Below, one piece after another: positions 1-9,335 of a stretch of 24,556 bases of DNA; positions within the stretch are counted from its first letter, which is position 1, and each line of letters starts with the position of its first letter. The DNA is from Coriobacteriia bacterium (GTDB lineage: Bacteria; Actinomycetota; Coriobacteriia; Anaerosomatales; PALSA-660), in contig JAUSAU010000005.1 of assembly GCA_030652345.1 (NCBI GenBank), positions 1 through 24,556 on the forward strand, written 5' to 3'. Under the pieces are notes generated by a model. The model worked only from the letters and a program-made list of their open reading frames with translations. It did no database searches and had not been told where the DNA came from. The position numbers and the translations under genes are program-made.

Positions 1-1
1 G

Positions 2-3000
2 GACGTGCACGACCTCCTGCACGTCTCGGGGCTCGGCCGAGACACGCATTCGATCATCTCCCAGGGCCGTCTCGACGAGATCCTGAACTCGCGTCCCGAG
101 GAGCGCCGCGCGCTCATCGAGGAGGCGGCTGGCGTCCTCAAGCACAAGAAGCGCAAGGAACGCGCGCTGCGCAAGCTCACCGCCATGGATGCGAACCTCG
201 AGCGCGCGCGCGACGTGCTCGCCGAGGTCGAGCGCCAGTTGCGCCCGCTCCAGCGTCAGGCCGACAAGGCCAAGCAGTACGACGGGTTGGTCGTCGAACT
301 CCGTGATCTCGATGTGTCGCTCGCCGTCGACGACCTGCGCTCGTTGCGGGTCGCGTGGGAGGAGATGCTCAAGCGCGAGCGCGAACAGGACGCAGACGTC
401 GAACTGGCCCGCTATCGCCTGGAGGAGAAGGAGCGCGAGCTCTCGAAGTTCCAGTCTCTCCTTGAGGAGAAGGGCCTGTTCGTCGGCGACCTCTCCGAGC
501 AGCGTCGGCGTCTCCAGGCCGTCCTCGAACGCCTCAACTCCGGCCTGCTCCTGCTCGAGGAGAAGGGCAAGAACCTCGTCGAGAAGCTCTCCGAGCTGCG
601 TGCGAAGGTGCACGGTGCGGAGTCGCGCAAGGTCAAGCGCGAGGAGGAGTTGCTCCGGCTCGGTGAGGAGCGCGCCGCCTCCGACGCGCAGCTCAAGGCG
701 CTTTACGGCCGTCTCGGCGAGATGCGTCGCGAGTCCGAGGCCGCCCGCAAGGAGCGCCTGGCCGCCGAGGAGGCGCTGACCGAGGTCAACACCGCCATCC
801 GTCGGATGCGCAAGGACCTCGACGACGCGCGCATCGAGCTCTCCACCGTCGAACACAACCTTTCCGCCTTCGTTCTCGAGGAGAACCTGCTCGCCGAGCG
901 CGGCGAGACGTTGCGCGGCCAGCGCCAGTCGCTGTTCGCCACGCTGTCCTCCCGCCGCACCAAGCTCGACGAGATCGAGAAGGCCCGTGCCCACACCGTC
1001 AAGGAGATCGCGCTCGCCGACTCCGACGTGGACAAGCGCGTGCGCGTGCTCGAGGCGCGCCGCCGCGAGCTCGACGAGCACCGGGACGCGCTGGCGGGCA
1101 TCCGGGGCGAGGCCCGCGGCCTCGAAGAGGTTGACCGCGCCTTCGCCACCGCCACGCCGGCGCTCGCGTGGGTGCTCTCCTCCGAGCAGCGCATCGCGGG
1201 TCTGCTCGGCCCGGTCACCGATCTCATCGCCGCCGAGCCCGACGTCGAGAAGGCCGTCGAGCTCGCGCTCGGAGGCGATCTCTTCTGCGTACTGGTCAAG
1301 GACGCGGCCGCGCGCTCGGCCGTGCTCGACATCCTTGGTGAGCACTCGACGGGCGACATCGGCATCCTCGCGGTGGACAGCGCGCAGACGCCGGAGATCC
1401 GCTCGACCGTGGGCCGCCGCCTCTCCGAGGCCGTGAAGTGCGACGACGCAGTCCGTCCCGCCGTCGACGCGCTGCTCGGCGACATCTACCTCGTCCCATC
1501 GCTCGAGGAGGCGCTCGACGGCGCCCGTCGCTTCCCCGGCACCCGTTTCGCCACTCCCGAGGGCCATACCGTCTGGCCGTCCGGCAAGGTCTCGCTCGGT
1601 CCGACGCTCGATCCCAACGCGTCCGTGCTCACGCGCAAGCGCCGCATCAACGAGCTCAAAGACGACGAGACCGCCGCCGTCTCCCGTACCGCCGAGGCCG
1701 AGGCGCTGCTCGCAGAGGCCGACGAGGCGCTCAACGCCGCTCAGCAGGACGCACTCGAACTCGGCCAGCGTCTCGCCAACCAGACGGGGGAGAACGACTC
1801 CCTACGCGAGGAGGTAGGCCGCCTCGAGCAGGCGCTCACCGACCTCGAGAACGAGGCGCGCTCCATCGAGAACCGCACGGCGGCCATCGCTGACCGCACC
1901 GCGAAGGACCGTCCCGCCAAGGAGACCCTCGCCGCGAAGATCGCCGAGATGGACGTGGCACTCGAGGCGCTCGAGGACGAAGCGGTCACCAAGCGCGAGG
2001 TCCGGGACAACAAGTTCCGAGAAGAGGCGACGATCTCGAACCGCCTCGGCACCGTCCAGGTCGATATCGCCAGCGTCTCCGAGCGCGAGGTCTACCTGAA
2101 GCGCCAGGTCTCCACGGCATCCTCCGACCTCGCCGAGATCGAGGAGACGCTCTCCTCGTCCGAGCAGACAGAGGCCTCGCTCGAACTGCTGCGCGAGCGC
2201 ATCCAGCCGGTGCACGACCTCTACGCCGCGCTTCTGGAGCGCGCCGAGGAGTGGGCGGACAAGCTGCGCGACCGCGCCCGCTTCGAGCAGGCGGACTCGC
2301 AGTCCCTGCGCGACACGATTCGCAACGCGCAGGACGCCGTGAAGGAGGCGCAGGCCGCGGTCGAGCTGCGCAACGTCGCCATGGCCGACGTCCGGGTCGA
2401 GAAGGGCCAGCTCGAGGTCACGGTCAACACGGCCGTGGCACGCATCGTGGAGGACTACGGCGTCCCCATCGAGCGCGCCCTCGAGGCCGCGCCCATCGAC
2501 GACCGGGAGGCGGTCGCCGAGCGCGCACACAAGCTGCGCAAGCAGATCGCCAACATCGGTCCGGTCAACGAGCTGGCGGTCGACGAGTTCGCCACGCTCG
2601 ACACCCGCCGCACCTTCCTCGCCGCGCAGATCGACGACCTCGCGACGAGCCGCGCCTCGCTCACAAAGGTGGTCCGCGCCATCGACCGCAAGATGCGCGA
2701 CCGCTTCCTGGAGACGTTCGAGCAGGTCAACATCCACTTCCAGAACGTCTTCGGCGTGCTCTTCCCGGGCGGTCACGCGGAGCTGCGCATGACCGACCCC
2801 GACGAGCCCGAGGAGACCGGCATCGAGGTCATCGCGCAGCCGATCGGCAAGAAGCTGCAGAAGATGACGCTCATGTCCGGCGGCGAGAAGTCGTTGACCG
2901 CACTTGCGATGCTCTTCGCGCTCTACCGCACGCGTCCGTGCCCGTTCTACATCCTCGACGAGGTGGAGGCCGCGCTCGACGACTCGAACCTGCGGCGCTT

Positions 3001-3190
3001 CGTCGCGTTCGTCGACTCGATGCGCGCCCATACGCAGTTCATCGTCGTGACGCACCAGCGCCGCACGATGGAGATGGCCGACGTCCTCTACGGCGTCTCG
3101 ATGCAGGCCGACGGCGTCTCGAAGGTCGTCAGCCAGCGCCTCGACCGCGCCTCCGGTGACACCATGGACCGCACCGAGGGCGCGGCATGA
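2..3190 (+). CDS. smc: Chromosome partition protein SMC, 5'-truncated by the window edge
   Basis: This is an SMC ATPase, the core of the bacterial condensin that compacts and segregates the chromosome with ScpA and ScpB. The frame is open from base 2, and the visible 1,062 codons lack roughly the first 115 residues of a usual SMC of about 1,180, including Walker A. The visible start falls in the N-terminal head (SGLGRDTHSIISQGRLDEIL, then EEAAGVLKHKKRK). A long charged coiled coil follows, then the hinge at about bases 1196-1610 (LLGPVTDLIAAEPDVEKAVE onward), the return coiled coil, and the C-terminal head. The ABC signature LMSGGEKS lies near base 2870, Walker B FYILDEVEAALDD near 2945, and the switch histidine in VVTHQRRTMEMAD near 3045. 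The stop overlaps the ftsY start as ATGA. Identification is secure; the true start lies outside the window. Confidence 0.97.
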   Translation, partial: DVHDLLHVSGLGRDTHSIISQGRLDEILNSRPEERRALIEEAAGVLKHKKRKERALRKLTAMDANLERARDVLAEVERQLRPLQRQADKAKQYDGLVVELRDLDVSLAVDDLRSLRVAWEEMLKREREQDADVELARYRLEEKERELSKFQSLLEEKGLFVGDLSEQRRRLQAVLERLNSGLLLLEEKGKNLVEKLSELRAKVHGAESRKVKREEELLRLGEERAASDAQLKALYGRLGEMRRESEAARKERLAAEEALTEVNTAIRRMRKDLDDARIELSTVEHNLSAFVLEENLLAERGETLRGQRQSLFATLSSRRTKLDEIEKARAHTVKEIALADSDVDKRVRVLEARRRELDEHRDALAGIRGEARGLEEVDRAFATATPALAWVLSSEQRIAGLLGPVTDLIAAEPDVEKAVELALGGDLFCVLVKDAAARSAVLDILGEHSTGDIGILAVDSAQTPEIRSTVGRRLSEAVKCDDAVRPAVDALLGDIYLVPSLEEALDGARRFPGTRFATPEGHTVWPSGKVSLGPTLDPNASVLTRKRRINELKDDETAAVSRTAEAEALLAEADEALNAAQQDALELGQRLANQTGENDSLREEVGRLEQALTDLENEARSIENRTAAIADRTAKDRPAKETLAAKIAEMDVALEALEDEAVTKREVRDNKFREEATISNRLGTVQVDIASVSEREVYLKRQVSTASSDLAEIEETLSSSEQTEASLELLRERIQPVHDLYAALLERAEEWADKLRDRARFEQADSQSLRDTIRNAQDAVKEAQAAVELRNVAMADVRVEKGQLEVTVNTAVARIVEDYGVPIERALEAAPIDDREAVAERAHKLRKQIANIGPVNELAVDEFATLDTRRTFLAAQIDDLATSRASLTKVVRAIDRKMRDRFLETFEQVNIHFQNVFGVLFPGGHAELRMTDPDEPEETGIEVIAQPIGKKLQKMTLMSGGEKSLTALAMLFALYRTRPCPFYILDEVEAALDDSNLRRFVAFVDSMRAHTQFIVVTHQRRTMEMADVLYGVSMQADGVSKVVSQRLDRASGDTMDRTEGAA

Positions 3191-4095
3191 GTCCCACCTG
3201 GTTCGAGCGCCTGTCGCAGGGCCTGACCCGCACCCGCGAGCAGCTCGGCGACCGCATCGCCGAGCTCGTCGGTCGCGGCCCGGACGTCGGAGACGACTTC
3301 TGGGAGGGTCTCGAGGAGACGCTCATCGCCGCCGACATGGGCGCGGCCGCCTCACTGGAGATCGTCGAGCGCCTGCGTACGCGCGCGCGCCGCGAGGACC
3401 TGCCGGATGCGGCTGCGGTCGAAGCCGCCCTCGTCGAACTCATCGCGGCCGAACTGCCGGTCGCCGCGGATCCGCTGGCGGAGTCCCCGGTCACCGTGCT
3501 GTTCGTCGGTGTCAACGGGACCGGCAAGACCACCTCGGTCGGCAAGATCGCTGCCGAGCAGGCCGCGCTCGGCCGCAAGGTCGTCGTCGGCTCGGCCGAC
3601 ACGTATCGCGCCGCCGCCATCGAGCAGCTGCGCGTGTGGGCGGACCGTGCGGGCGTACCGATCGTCGAGCGCGATCGAGGTGCCGACCCGGCGTCCGTGG
3701 TCTTCGACACGCTCGCCGAGGCGCGCGAGACCGGCGCGGATCTCGTGCTCGTGGACACCGCCGGCCGACTGCATACCTCTGTCGACCTCATGCAGGAGCT
3801 CCAGAAGGTCCAGCGTGTCGCCAAGGCGCAGAGCACCGCCCCGGTGCGCTCGCTGCTCGTCATCGACGCCACGACCGGTCAGAACGGCCTCGTCCAGGCG
3901 CGTGCCTTCAACGACGCGCTCGATCTGGACGGCATCGTCCTCACCAAACTCGACGGCACGGCTCGCGGCGGCATCGCGGTCGCGGCGGCGCGGGAGCTCG
4001 GGCTGCCCATCGTGCGCATCGGCGTGGGAGAGGCCCTCGAGGACCTGCACGCGTTCGATCCCACGGAGTTCGCGCGGGCGCTCACGGGTGTGTGA
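3187..4095 (+). CDS. ftsY: Signal recognition particle receptor FtsY
   Basis: FtsY is the membrane-associated GTPase that receives SRP-bound ribosomes and hands them to the Sec translocon. At 302 residues it is an NG-domain-only form: a helical N domain at about 1-95, then the G domain with P-loop GVNGTGKTT (108-116), SADTYRAAAIEQL, DTAGR (190-194) and TKLDGTARGG (from 253). The long acidic A domain of the E. coli protein is absent, as in many Gram-positive FtsY proteins. An N-terminal amphipathic helix (SPTWFERLSQGLTRTREQL) is the likely lipid-binding element. ATG 3187 overlaps the smc stop (ATGA), which suggests translational coupling. Motif spacing separates it from Ffh, which has an M domain and lies downstream. 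Confidence 0.96.
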   Translation: MSPTWFERLSQGLTRTREQLGDRIAELVGRGPDVGDDFWEGLEETLIAADMGAAASLEIVERLRTRARREDLPDAAAVEAALVELIAAELPVAADPLAESPVTVLFVGVNGTGKTTSVGKIAAEQAALGRKVVVGSADTYRAAAIEQLRVWADRAGVPIVERDRGADPASVVFDTLAEARETGADLVLVDTAGRLHTSVDLMQELQKVQRVAKAQSTAPVRSLLVIDATTGQNGLVQARAFNDALDLDGIVLTKLDGTARGGIAVAAARELGLPIVRIGVGEALEDLHAFDPTEFARALTGV

Positions 4096-4099
4096 TCGC

Positions 4100-4696
4100 G
4101 TGAAGCTCTTCGATCCCGATGCGCCGTTCGTCAAGGAGCTGCCCGACGTCGGACCGGACGGTCTGACCGACGCCCAGCGCCGGTCCCACCGCATCGCGTC
4201 ATGGATGCTCATCCCGCTCTTCGTCGTGCTCCTCGCGATCATCGTGCCGCTCTACGTGCTCTACGACGTCGGCAAGGTCGACGGCGACTCGATGAACCCC
4301 ACACTCCGGACCGCGGAGTACCTGCTCATCACGCGCGGGCTCCACTTCCCGCAGCGCGGCGACGTTGTGATCATGAACGTCAACCTGCCCGACGGGACGA
4401 CCGATCTGGTCAAGCGCATCGTCGCGCTGCCCAACGACCGGGTCAAAGTCATCGGCGACCGGGTATGGGTCAACGGGGCGCCGGAGGCGTATCCTCATCA
4501 GGCGGTCATCACGGACGCCAGGCACCCGGCCGGTGAGTTCACGATCCCGCCCGGCCACGTCTACGTGATGGGCGACAACCGGCCCGGTTCGTCGGACAGC
4601 CGCGAACTGGGATGGATGCCGGTGAGTTGGATCCACGGCAAGGTCATCGCCGTCTGGTTCCCCGTCAACCGCATACGACAGATACCCGGCCCCTGA
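4100..4696 (+). CDS. lepB: Signal peptidase I, first of three copies
   Basis: This is a type I signal peptidase, which removes signal peptides from exported proteins on the outer face of the membrane. The 198-residue product has one predicted membrane segment at about 36-56 (MLIPLFVVLLAIIVPLYVLY). Then come the nucleophile box GDSMNPTL with Ser64, the general-base box LVKRIVALPNDRV with Lys105, and box E, GDNRPGSSDSRELG. I start it at GTG 4100, five bases after the ftsY stop codon, because this leaves a short cytoplasmic N-terminus; the open frame extends further upstream only through ftsY. No strong Shine-Dalgarno is visible, so coupling to ftsY is likely. It lies between ftsY and ffh, so targeting and cleavage functions are co-encoded. 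It is the most divergent of the three copies here. Confidence 0.9.
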   Translation: MKLFDPDAPFVKELPDVGPDGLTDAQRRSHRIASWMLIPLFVVLLAIIVPLYVLYDVGKVDGDSMNPTLRTAEYLLITRGLHFPQRGDVVIMNVNLPDGTTDLVKRIVALPNDRVKVIGDRVWVNGAPEAYPHQAVITDARHPAGEFTIPPGHVYVMGDNRPGSSDSRELGWMPVSWIHGKVIAVWFPVNRIRQIPGP

Positions 4697-4739
4697 CCGG
4701 GGCACCGCACGCCGCAGCAAGCGAAGGGAAACGCCGCAC

Positions 4740-6077
<1,338 letters not shown>

Positions 6078-6095
6078 CCGGTCCGCCGGGCCCGT

Positions 6096-6137
6096 CTCCG
6101 CCCCGCCGGACGAATCGGTGCTTCCCACGGGGCGGGG
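6096..6137 (+). terminator. GC-rich hairpin after ffh, possible terminator
   Basis: The arms 6096-6105 and 6128-6137 can pair over ten base pairs (one G-U) around a 22-base loop that holds a small sub-hairpin. It lies 19 bases after the ffh stop. No U-tract follows, so this is at best a U-less or inefficient terminator. Its right arm falls within the spacer of the proposed rpsP promoter. Confidence 0.35.
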
Positions 6138-6151
6138 CATTGCCCTATCAT
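6122..6151 (+). promoter_or_regulatory. Candidate promoter for rpsP-khpA-rimM-trmD-lepB
   Basis: TTCCCA (6122-6127) and TATCAT (6146-6151) are 18 bases apart. The -10 box matches the TATAAT consensus at five of six positions and the -35 box matches at four of six. Transcription would begin near 6158, giving a leader of about 67 bases before rpsP. This is inferred from sequence only. Confidence 0.4.
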
Positions 6152-6224
6152 AAGCAGTCGCTTTGCTCACATGTGGTCGTGGCGCTCACGAAGTGTGCCC
6201 CGACCTGACCCGGAGGTGAACGTT

Positions 6225-6713
6225 TTGGCAGTCAAGATCCGTCTGGCGCGCGCAGGCGCCAAGAAGGCGCCGTTCTATCGCGTCGTCGCCGCGGACGGCC
6301 GCGCCCCGCGCGATGGCCGTTTCATCGAGATCCTCGGCCGGTACAACCCGCGCGCCGAACCGTCGGTCGTGGAGTTGAACCTCGAGAAGGTCGACGCCTG
6401 GATCGCCAAGGGCGCCGTCCCCACCGAGGCCGCCGGCAAGCTCATCGCCATCGCCAAGGGTGAGAAGGTCGCCCCGGTCGCCGTGGCCACCGCTTCCAAG
6501 AAGTCGATCGCGAAGGTCGAGGCCGAGAAGAAGGCCGCTGCCGACGCTGAGGCCAAGGCCGCTGCTGACAAGGTGAAGGCCGCCGAAGAGGCCGCCGCCG
6601 CCAAGGAAGCCGCTGTTGCCGAAGCCGCTGCTGCCGACGAGGCCGCGGAGGCACCGGCGGACGAGCCCGCCGAGGCCGAGGCTCCGGCCGACGACGCCGA
6701 GGCTGCCGAGTAG
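6225..6713 (+). CDS. rpsP: 30S ribosomal protein S16 with a long Ala/Glu-rich C-terminal tail
   Basis: S16 is a small-subunit assembly protein that binds 16S rRNA. The core is clear: [19 protein letters not shown], then [14 protein letters not shown], at residues 2-82. I start at TTG 6225 because a strong GGAGGTGA lies at 6212-6219, five bases upstream, and the second residue then begins the family's conserved AVKIRL. An in-frame GTG at 6216 would sit inside that ribosome-binding site. The 162-residue product is about twice the usual 80-90. Residues 83-162 form a low-complexity tail, first Lys/Ala/Glu-rich and helical (about 92-130), then acidic with Ala/Pro/Glu/Asp. A similar tail occurs on S2 in this window. 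It heads the rpsP-KH-rimM-trmD block. Confidence 0.96.
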   Translation: MAVKIRLARAGAKKAPFYRVVAADGRAPRDGRFIEILGRYNPRAEPSVVELNLEKVDAWIAKGAVPTEAAGKLIAIAKGEKVAPVAVATASKKSIAKVEAEKKAAADAEAKAAADKVKAAEEAAAAKEAAVAEAAAADEAAEAPADEPAEAEAPADDAEAAE

Positions 6714-6717
6714 CTTC

Positions 6718-6960
6718 ATGGCTGCAGACACCGAACGCCTCGTCGATTACCTCGTCCGCTCGCTCGTCGACGACCCGGAAGCCGTCAGCATCGCGCGCAC
6801 CGACACCGCGTCGGGTGTGCTCTTCGAAGTGACGGTCGCTCCGGACGACGTCGGCAAGGTGATCGGGCGCTCAGGGCGCATCATCAAGGCGCTTCGTATC
6901 CTCGCTCGTGCCGCCGGCTCCGCCGACGACACGCACGTGGACGTCGAGGTGGCGGGGTAG
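6718..6960 (+). CDS. khpA: KhpA-type KH-domain RNA-binding protein
   Basis: This 80-residue single KH-domain protein belongs to the YlqC/KhpA family. In Gram-positive bacteria such proteins bind RNA, often as a pair with KhpB, and affect cell division and small-RNA biology. The RNA-gripping GxxG loop is visible as VGKVIGRSGRIIKALR, near residues 46-61, within a beta-alpha-alpha-beta pattern. ATG 6718 lies four bases after the rpsP stop with only a weak ribosome-binding site, so coupling to rpsP is likely. Position between rpsP and rimM is the standard place for this family. Its targets here are unknown. Confidence 0.92.
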   Translation: MAADTERLVDYLVRSLVDDPEAVSIARTDTASGVLFEVTVAPDDVGKVIGRSGRIIKALRILARAAGSADDTHVDVEVAG

Positions 6961-6968
6961 CCCCCGCC

Positions 6969-7475
6969 ATGGACTCGGCGTTCCTCCCGCTCGGGCGGGT
7001 CGCGAGAACGCACGGACTGAACGGGGAGGTCTCGGTCGTCTTGACCGCAGACCTCCCCGTTGAACGTCTGGTCGGGCTCGAGGTCTGGTTCGCGCCGCCG
7101 CCCGCGCTCGTGCGCTCCGCGCGCATCACGGCGATCCGTCCCGGTCCGAAAGGGCCGCTCTTCGCCTTCGACGGCGTCGCGGACATCGGAACGGCGAGCA
7201 CCCTGCGTGGGTGCAACGTCCTCGTGCGCGCCGGTGAACTGCCGGAGGTCGAGGAGGAGTTCGATCCCGTCGGGCTGACCGTCATCGACGAGGAGCGCGG
7301 CGTGATCGGCGAGATCGCCGACGTGATCGTCACCGGTGCGAACGACGTCTGGATCGTCGAGGGCGGCCCGTTCGGCCAGGTGCTCATCCCCGTGATCGAC
7401 GACGTCGTCCTGGAGTTCGACGAGGACGCCGACGCGGTGCACGTCCGCCTTCTGCCCGGCCTGATCGAGGAGTAG
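6969..7475 (+). CDS. rimM: Ribosome maturation factor RimM
   Basis: RimM binds S19 and helps mature the 30S head domain. The 168-residue product has the N-terminal RimM beta-barrel, with the motif LGRVARTHGLNGEVSV at 8-23. The PRC-barrel half begins near residue 99 (GLTVIDEERGVIGEIADVIV) and ends IPVIDDVVLEFD. The inter-domain segment, usually aromatic with a YYxxDL-like pattern, is degenerate here (EEEFDPVGL), as is common in high-GC actinobacteria. It begins eight bases after khpA and is followed closely by trmD, its usual partner. Confidence 0.95.
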   Translation: MDSAFLPLGRVARTHGLNGEVSVVLTADLPVERLVGLEVWFAPPPALVRSARITAIRPGPKGPLFAFDGVADIGTASTLRGCNVLVRAGELPEVEEEFDPVGLTVIDEERGVIGEIADVIVTGANDVWIVEGGPFGQVLIPVIDDVVLEFDEDADAVHVRLLPGLIEE

Positions 7476-7483
7476 CGCACGCG

Positions 7484-8236
7484 ATGCGTGTCGATGTCAT
7501 CAGCGTCATCCCCGAGGTGTTCGAGCCTTACGTCGGCACGTCGATGCTGGGCATCGCCCGCGAACGCGGCGCCCTCGAGTTCTTCGCACACGATCTGCGG
7601 GAGTGGGCGCTTCCCGGCGTGCACCGCCAGGTCGACGACTCGCCCTACGGGGGCGGCTGCGGGATGGTGCTTCGTCCGGAGCCCTACTTCGCCGCAGTCC
7701 GCGCCGTCACCGCCATGGACGAGCGTCCCCCGGTCCGCATCCTTGTCTCCCCCCAGGGCGTGCCCTTCGACCAGGCGATGGCGCAGCGGTTGGCCGGCGA
7801 GGAGCGCCTCATCATCATGTGCGGGCGCTACGAGGGATTCGACGAGCGCATCCGTACGCTCGCGGACAGGGAGGTCTCGGTCGGCGACTTCGTCCTGACC
7901 GGTGGCGAGCTTCCCGCGATGATCCTCGTCGACGCGGTGGCACGGCTGTTGCCCGGTGTGCTCGGTGGAGACGCCTCCACAGACGACGAGTCGTTCTCGG
8001 ACGGGCTTCTCGAGTATCCTCACTACACCCGTCCGGCGGAGTTCGAGGGCATGTCCGTGCCCGACGTCCTCCTGTCGGGCGATCACGCCAGGATCGCCCG
8101 CTGGCGCCGCGAGCAGTCCGTCATCCGGACGGCGAGGCGGCGGCCCGACCTCATCACCGACACGCGCTGTGACCTGACGGAGAGCGAGACTGCGCTCGCA
8201 CAGCGCCTCATCGACACCGCTACGGAGGACGAATGA
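7484..8236 (+). CDS. trmD: tRNA (guanine-37-N1)-methyltransferase TrmD
   Basis: TrmD methylates G37 of tRNAs that read CNN codons, using S-adenosylmethionine, and so prevents frameshifting. It is a SPOUT-class knotted dimer. The 250-residue product has DDSPYGGGCGMV (51-62), the knot motifs MCGRYEGFDERI (112-123) and GDFVLTGGE (134-142), and SFSDGLLEYPHYTRP (170-184). The residue before SF, where E. coli has the general base Asp169, is Glu169 here. The start is ATG 7484, eight bases after rimM. The stop overlaps the next lepB (ATGA). Confidence 0.97.
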   Translation: MRVDVISVIPEVFEPYVGTSMLGIARERGALEFFAHDLREWALPGVHRQVDDSPYGGGCGMVLRPEPYFAAVRAVTAMDERPPVRILVSPQGVPFDQAMAQRLAGEERLIIMCGRYEGFDERIRTLADREVSVGDFVLTGGELPAMILVDAVARLLPGVLGGDASTDDESFSDGLLEYPHYTRPAEFEGMSVPDVLLSGDHARIARWRREQSVIRTARRRPDLITDTRCDLTESETALAQRLIDTATEDE

Positions 8237-8841
8237 CCGACCACTACGAAGAGCCTCAGTCGACCGACGCCGAGGTGATCGACGAGCAGGAAGCCGAGCA
8301 GCCCCATCGCGTCAGCACCGCTCGCCAGATAATCGAGTTCATCGCGACGCTCGCGGTGGCGTTCCTCATCGCGCAGGTGGTCCGGACCTACGTCGTCCAG
8401 CCGTTCATGTTCCCCACCGGCTCGATGATCCCGACGATCCAGATCGGCGATCAGGTCCTGGTCAATAAGTTCGTCTACCGTTTCCAGCAGCCGGCGCGCG
8501 GTGACGTCGTCGTCCTGGACGACCCCACCGGCGAGGTGCCAATCCTGATCAAGCGCGTCATCGCTACAGGTGGCGAGACGGTCAACCTCGTCGGCGGCAA
8601 GGTCCTGGTCAACGGCAAGCCGCTGAGCGAGTCCTACACGCACGGCCTGCCTTCCGCGCCGCTTCCGGGCAGCATGGTGATGTTCCCGCTGAAGGTGCCG
8701 GCCGGCTACGTCTGGGTGATGGGGGACAACCGCACGTCGAGCAAGGACGCGCGCTGGTTCGGGCCGGTCCCGATGGACAAGGTGCATGGCCGGGCGTTCC
8801 TGACCTACTGGCCGATCCCCCGCTTCGGGGCGCTCGAGTAG
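8233..8841 (+). CDS. lepB: Signal peptidase I, second of three copies
   Basis: This type I signal peptidase has 202 residues. An acidic cytoplasmic N-terminus (about 1-30) precedes one membrane segment (IIEFIATLAVAFLIAQVV, 33-50). The nucleophile box is PTGSMIPTIQIGD with Ser64, the lysine box is ILIKRVIATGGE with Lys107, and box E is GDNRTSSKDARWFGPV. The insert between the lysine box and box E matches the normal beta-rich periplasmic domain. ATG 8233 overlaps the trmD stop and has GGAGG at 8224-8228. It is much closer in sequence style to the third copy than to the first. It probably ends the rpsP transcript, since rplS has its own promoter just downstream. Confidence 0.95.
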   Translation: MTDHYEEPQSTDAEVIDEQEAEQPHRVSTARQIIEFIATLAVAFLIAQVVRTYVVQPFMFPTGSMIPTIQIGDQVLVNKFVYRFQQPARGDVVVLDDPTGEVPILIKRVIATGGETVNLVGGKVLVNGKPLSESYTHGLPSAPLPGSMVMFPLKVPAGYVWVMGDNRTSSKDARWFGPVPMDKVHGRAFLTYWPIPRFGALE

Positions 8842-8879
8842 GGGAGTCGTGCCCTCGCGGGACGCCCGGATTTCCGCCG

Positions 8880-8908
8880 TTGCCTGCATCCACACCCACG
8901 GCTATACT
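8880..8908 (+). promoter_or_regulatory. Promoter of rplS
   Basis: TTGCCT (8880-8885) and TATACT (8903-8908) are exactly 17 bases apart. They are close matches to the housekeeping sigma-factor consensus and lie in the only sizeable gap between lepB and rplS. Transcription should begin near 8915, leaving a leader of about 65 bases before the rplS ATG. Confidence 0.7.
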
Positions 8909-8917
8909 ATCCACTCG

Positions 8918-8944
8918 TGTCGATACGCCCCTACGGGCTCGACA
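8918..8944 (+). promoter_or_regulatory. Hairpin in the rplS 5' leader
   Basis: TGTCGA (8918-8923) pairs with TCGACA (8939-8944), and inside it GCCC (8927-8930) pairs with GGGC (8935-8938), with three unpaired bases on the left side. It would form at the very 5' end of the rplS message. L19 leader RNAs are known in Firmicutes; whether this is related cannot be told by eye. Confidence 0.4.
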
Positions 8945-8979
8945 GCGCACCTGATGAACAACAGACAGGGATCCAGAGA

Positions 8980-9324
8980 ATGAATCGCATCAAGGCCCTC
9001 GAGGCGCAGCAGATCCGTGACGATCACCCGGCCTTCGAAGTCGGCGACAACGTCAAGGTCCACTACAAGATCATCGAAGGTACGCGCGAGCGCGTGCAGG
9101 TCTTCCAGGGTGTCATCATCCGCATCCACGGTGCCGGCGCCCGCGAGACCTTCACGGTCCGCAAGATCTCCTTCGCGGTCGGTGTCGAGCGTACGTTCCC
9201 CGTGCACTCGCCCAAGATCGACCACATCGAGATCGTGAGCCGTGCCAAGGTCCGTCGCGCCAAGCTCTACTTCCTGCGCGACAAGATCGGCAAGCAGGCA
9301 CGCCTCAAGGAGAAGCGCTTCTAA
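8980..9324 (+). CDS. rplS: 50S ribosomal protein L19
   Basis: L19 lies at the 30S-50S interface of the large subunit. I choose ATG 8980, which gives 114 residues, the family length, and the normal beginning [11 protein letters not shown]. An in-frame GTG at 8917 lies only two bases past the predicted transcription start and would add an unfamiliar 21-residue head. Family motifs include the [15 protein letters not shown] region, [33 protein letters not shown] and the basic tail [21 protein letters not shown] modest AGGG precedes the start at 8967-8970. It has its own promoter and leader and is followed 11 bases later by a third lepB. Confidence 0.97.
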   Translation: MNRIKALEAQQIRDDHPAFEVGDNVKVHYKIIEGTRERVQVFQGVIIRIHGAGARETFTVRKISFAVGVERTFPVHSPKIDHIEIVSRAKVRRAKLYFLRDKIGKQARLKEKRF

Positions 9325-9335
9325 GCGCACCTCAC

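Noticed and set aside
1802..3055. A 417-codon open frame on the minus strand inside smc, and similar long minus-strand frames across the window
   Set aside because: They mirror the third-position GC bias of the real genes, have biased composition (Arg/Asp/Leu-rich) and no recognisable motifs.
4689..4703. Hairpin GCCCC/GGGGC spanning the first lepB stop codon
   Set aside because: Only five base pairs with no U-tract; expected by chance at this GC content.
6216..6224. In-frame GTG 6216 as the rpsP start
   Set aside because: It lies inside the GGAGGTGA ribosome-binding site that serves TTG 6225.
8850..8870. Small hairpin (CGTGCCC/GGGACG) after the second lepB as a terminator
   Set aside because: Six pairs with a bulge and no U-tract; too weak to call.
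8917..8979. An N-terminal extension of L19 from GTG 8917
   Set aside because: It starts two bases after the predicted transcription start, overlaps the leader hairpin, and the family begins at the ATG at 8980.
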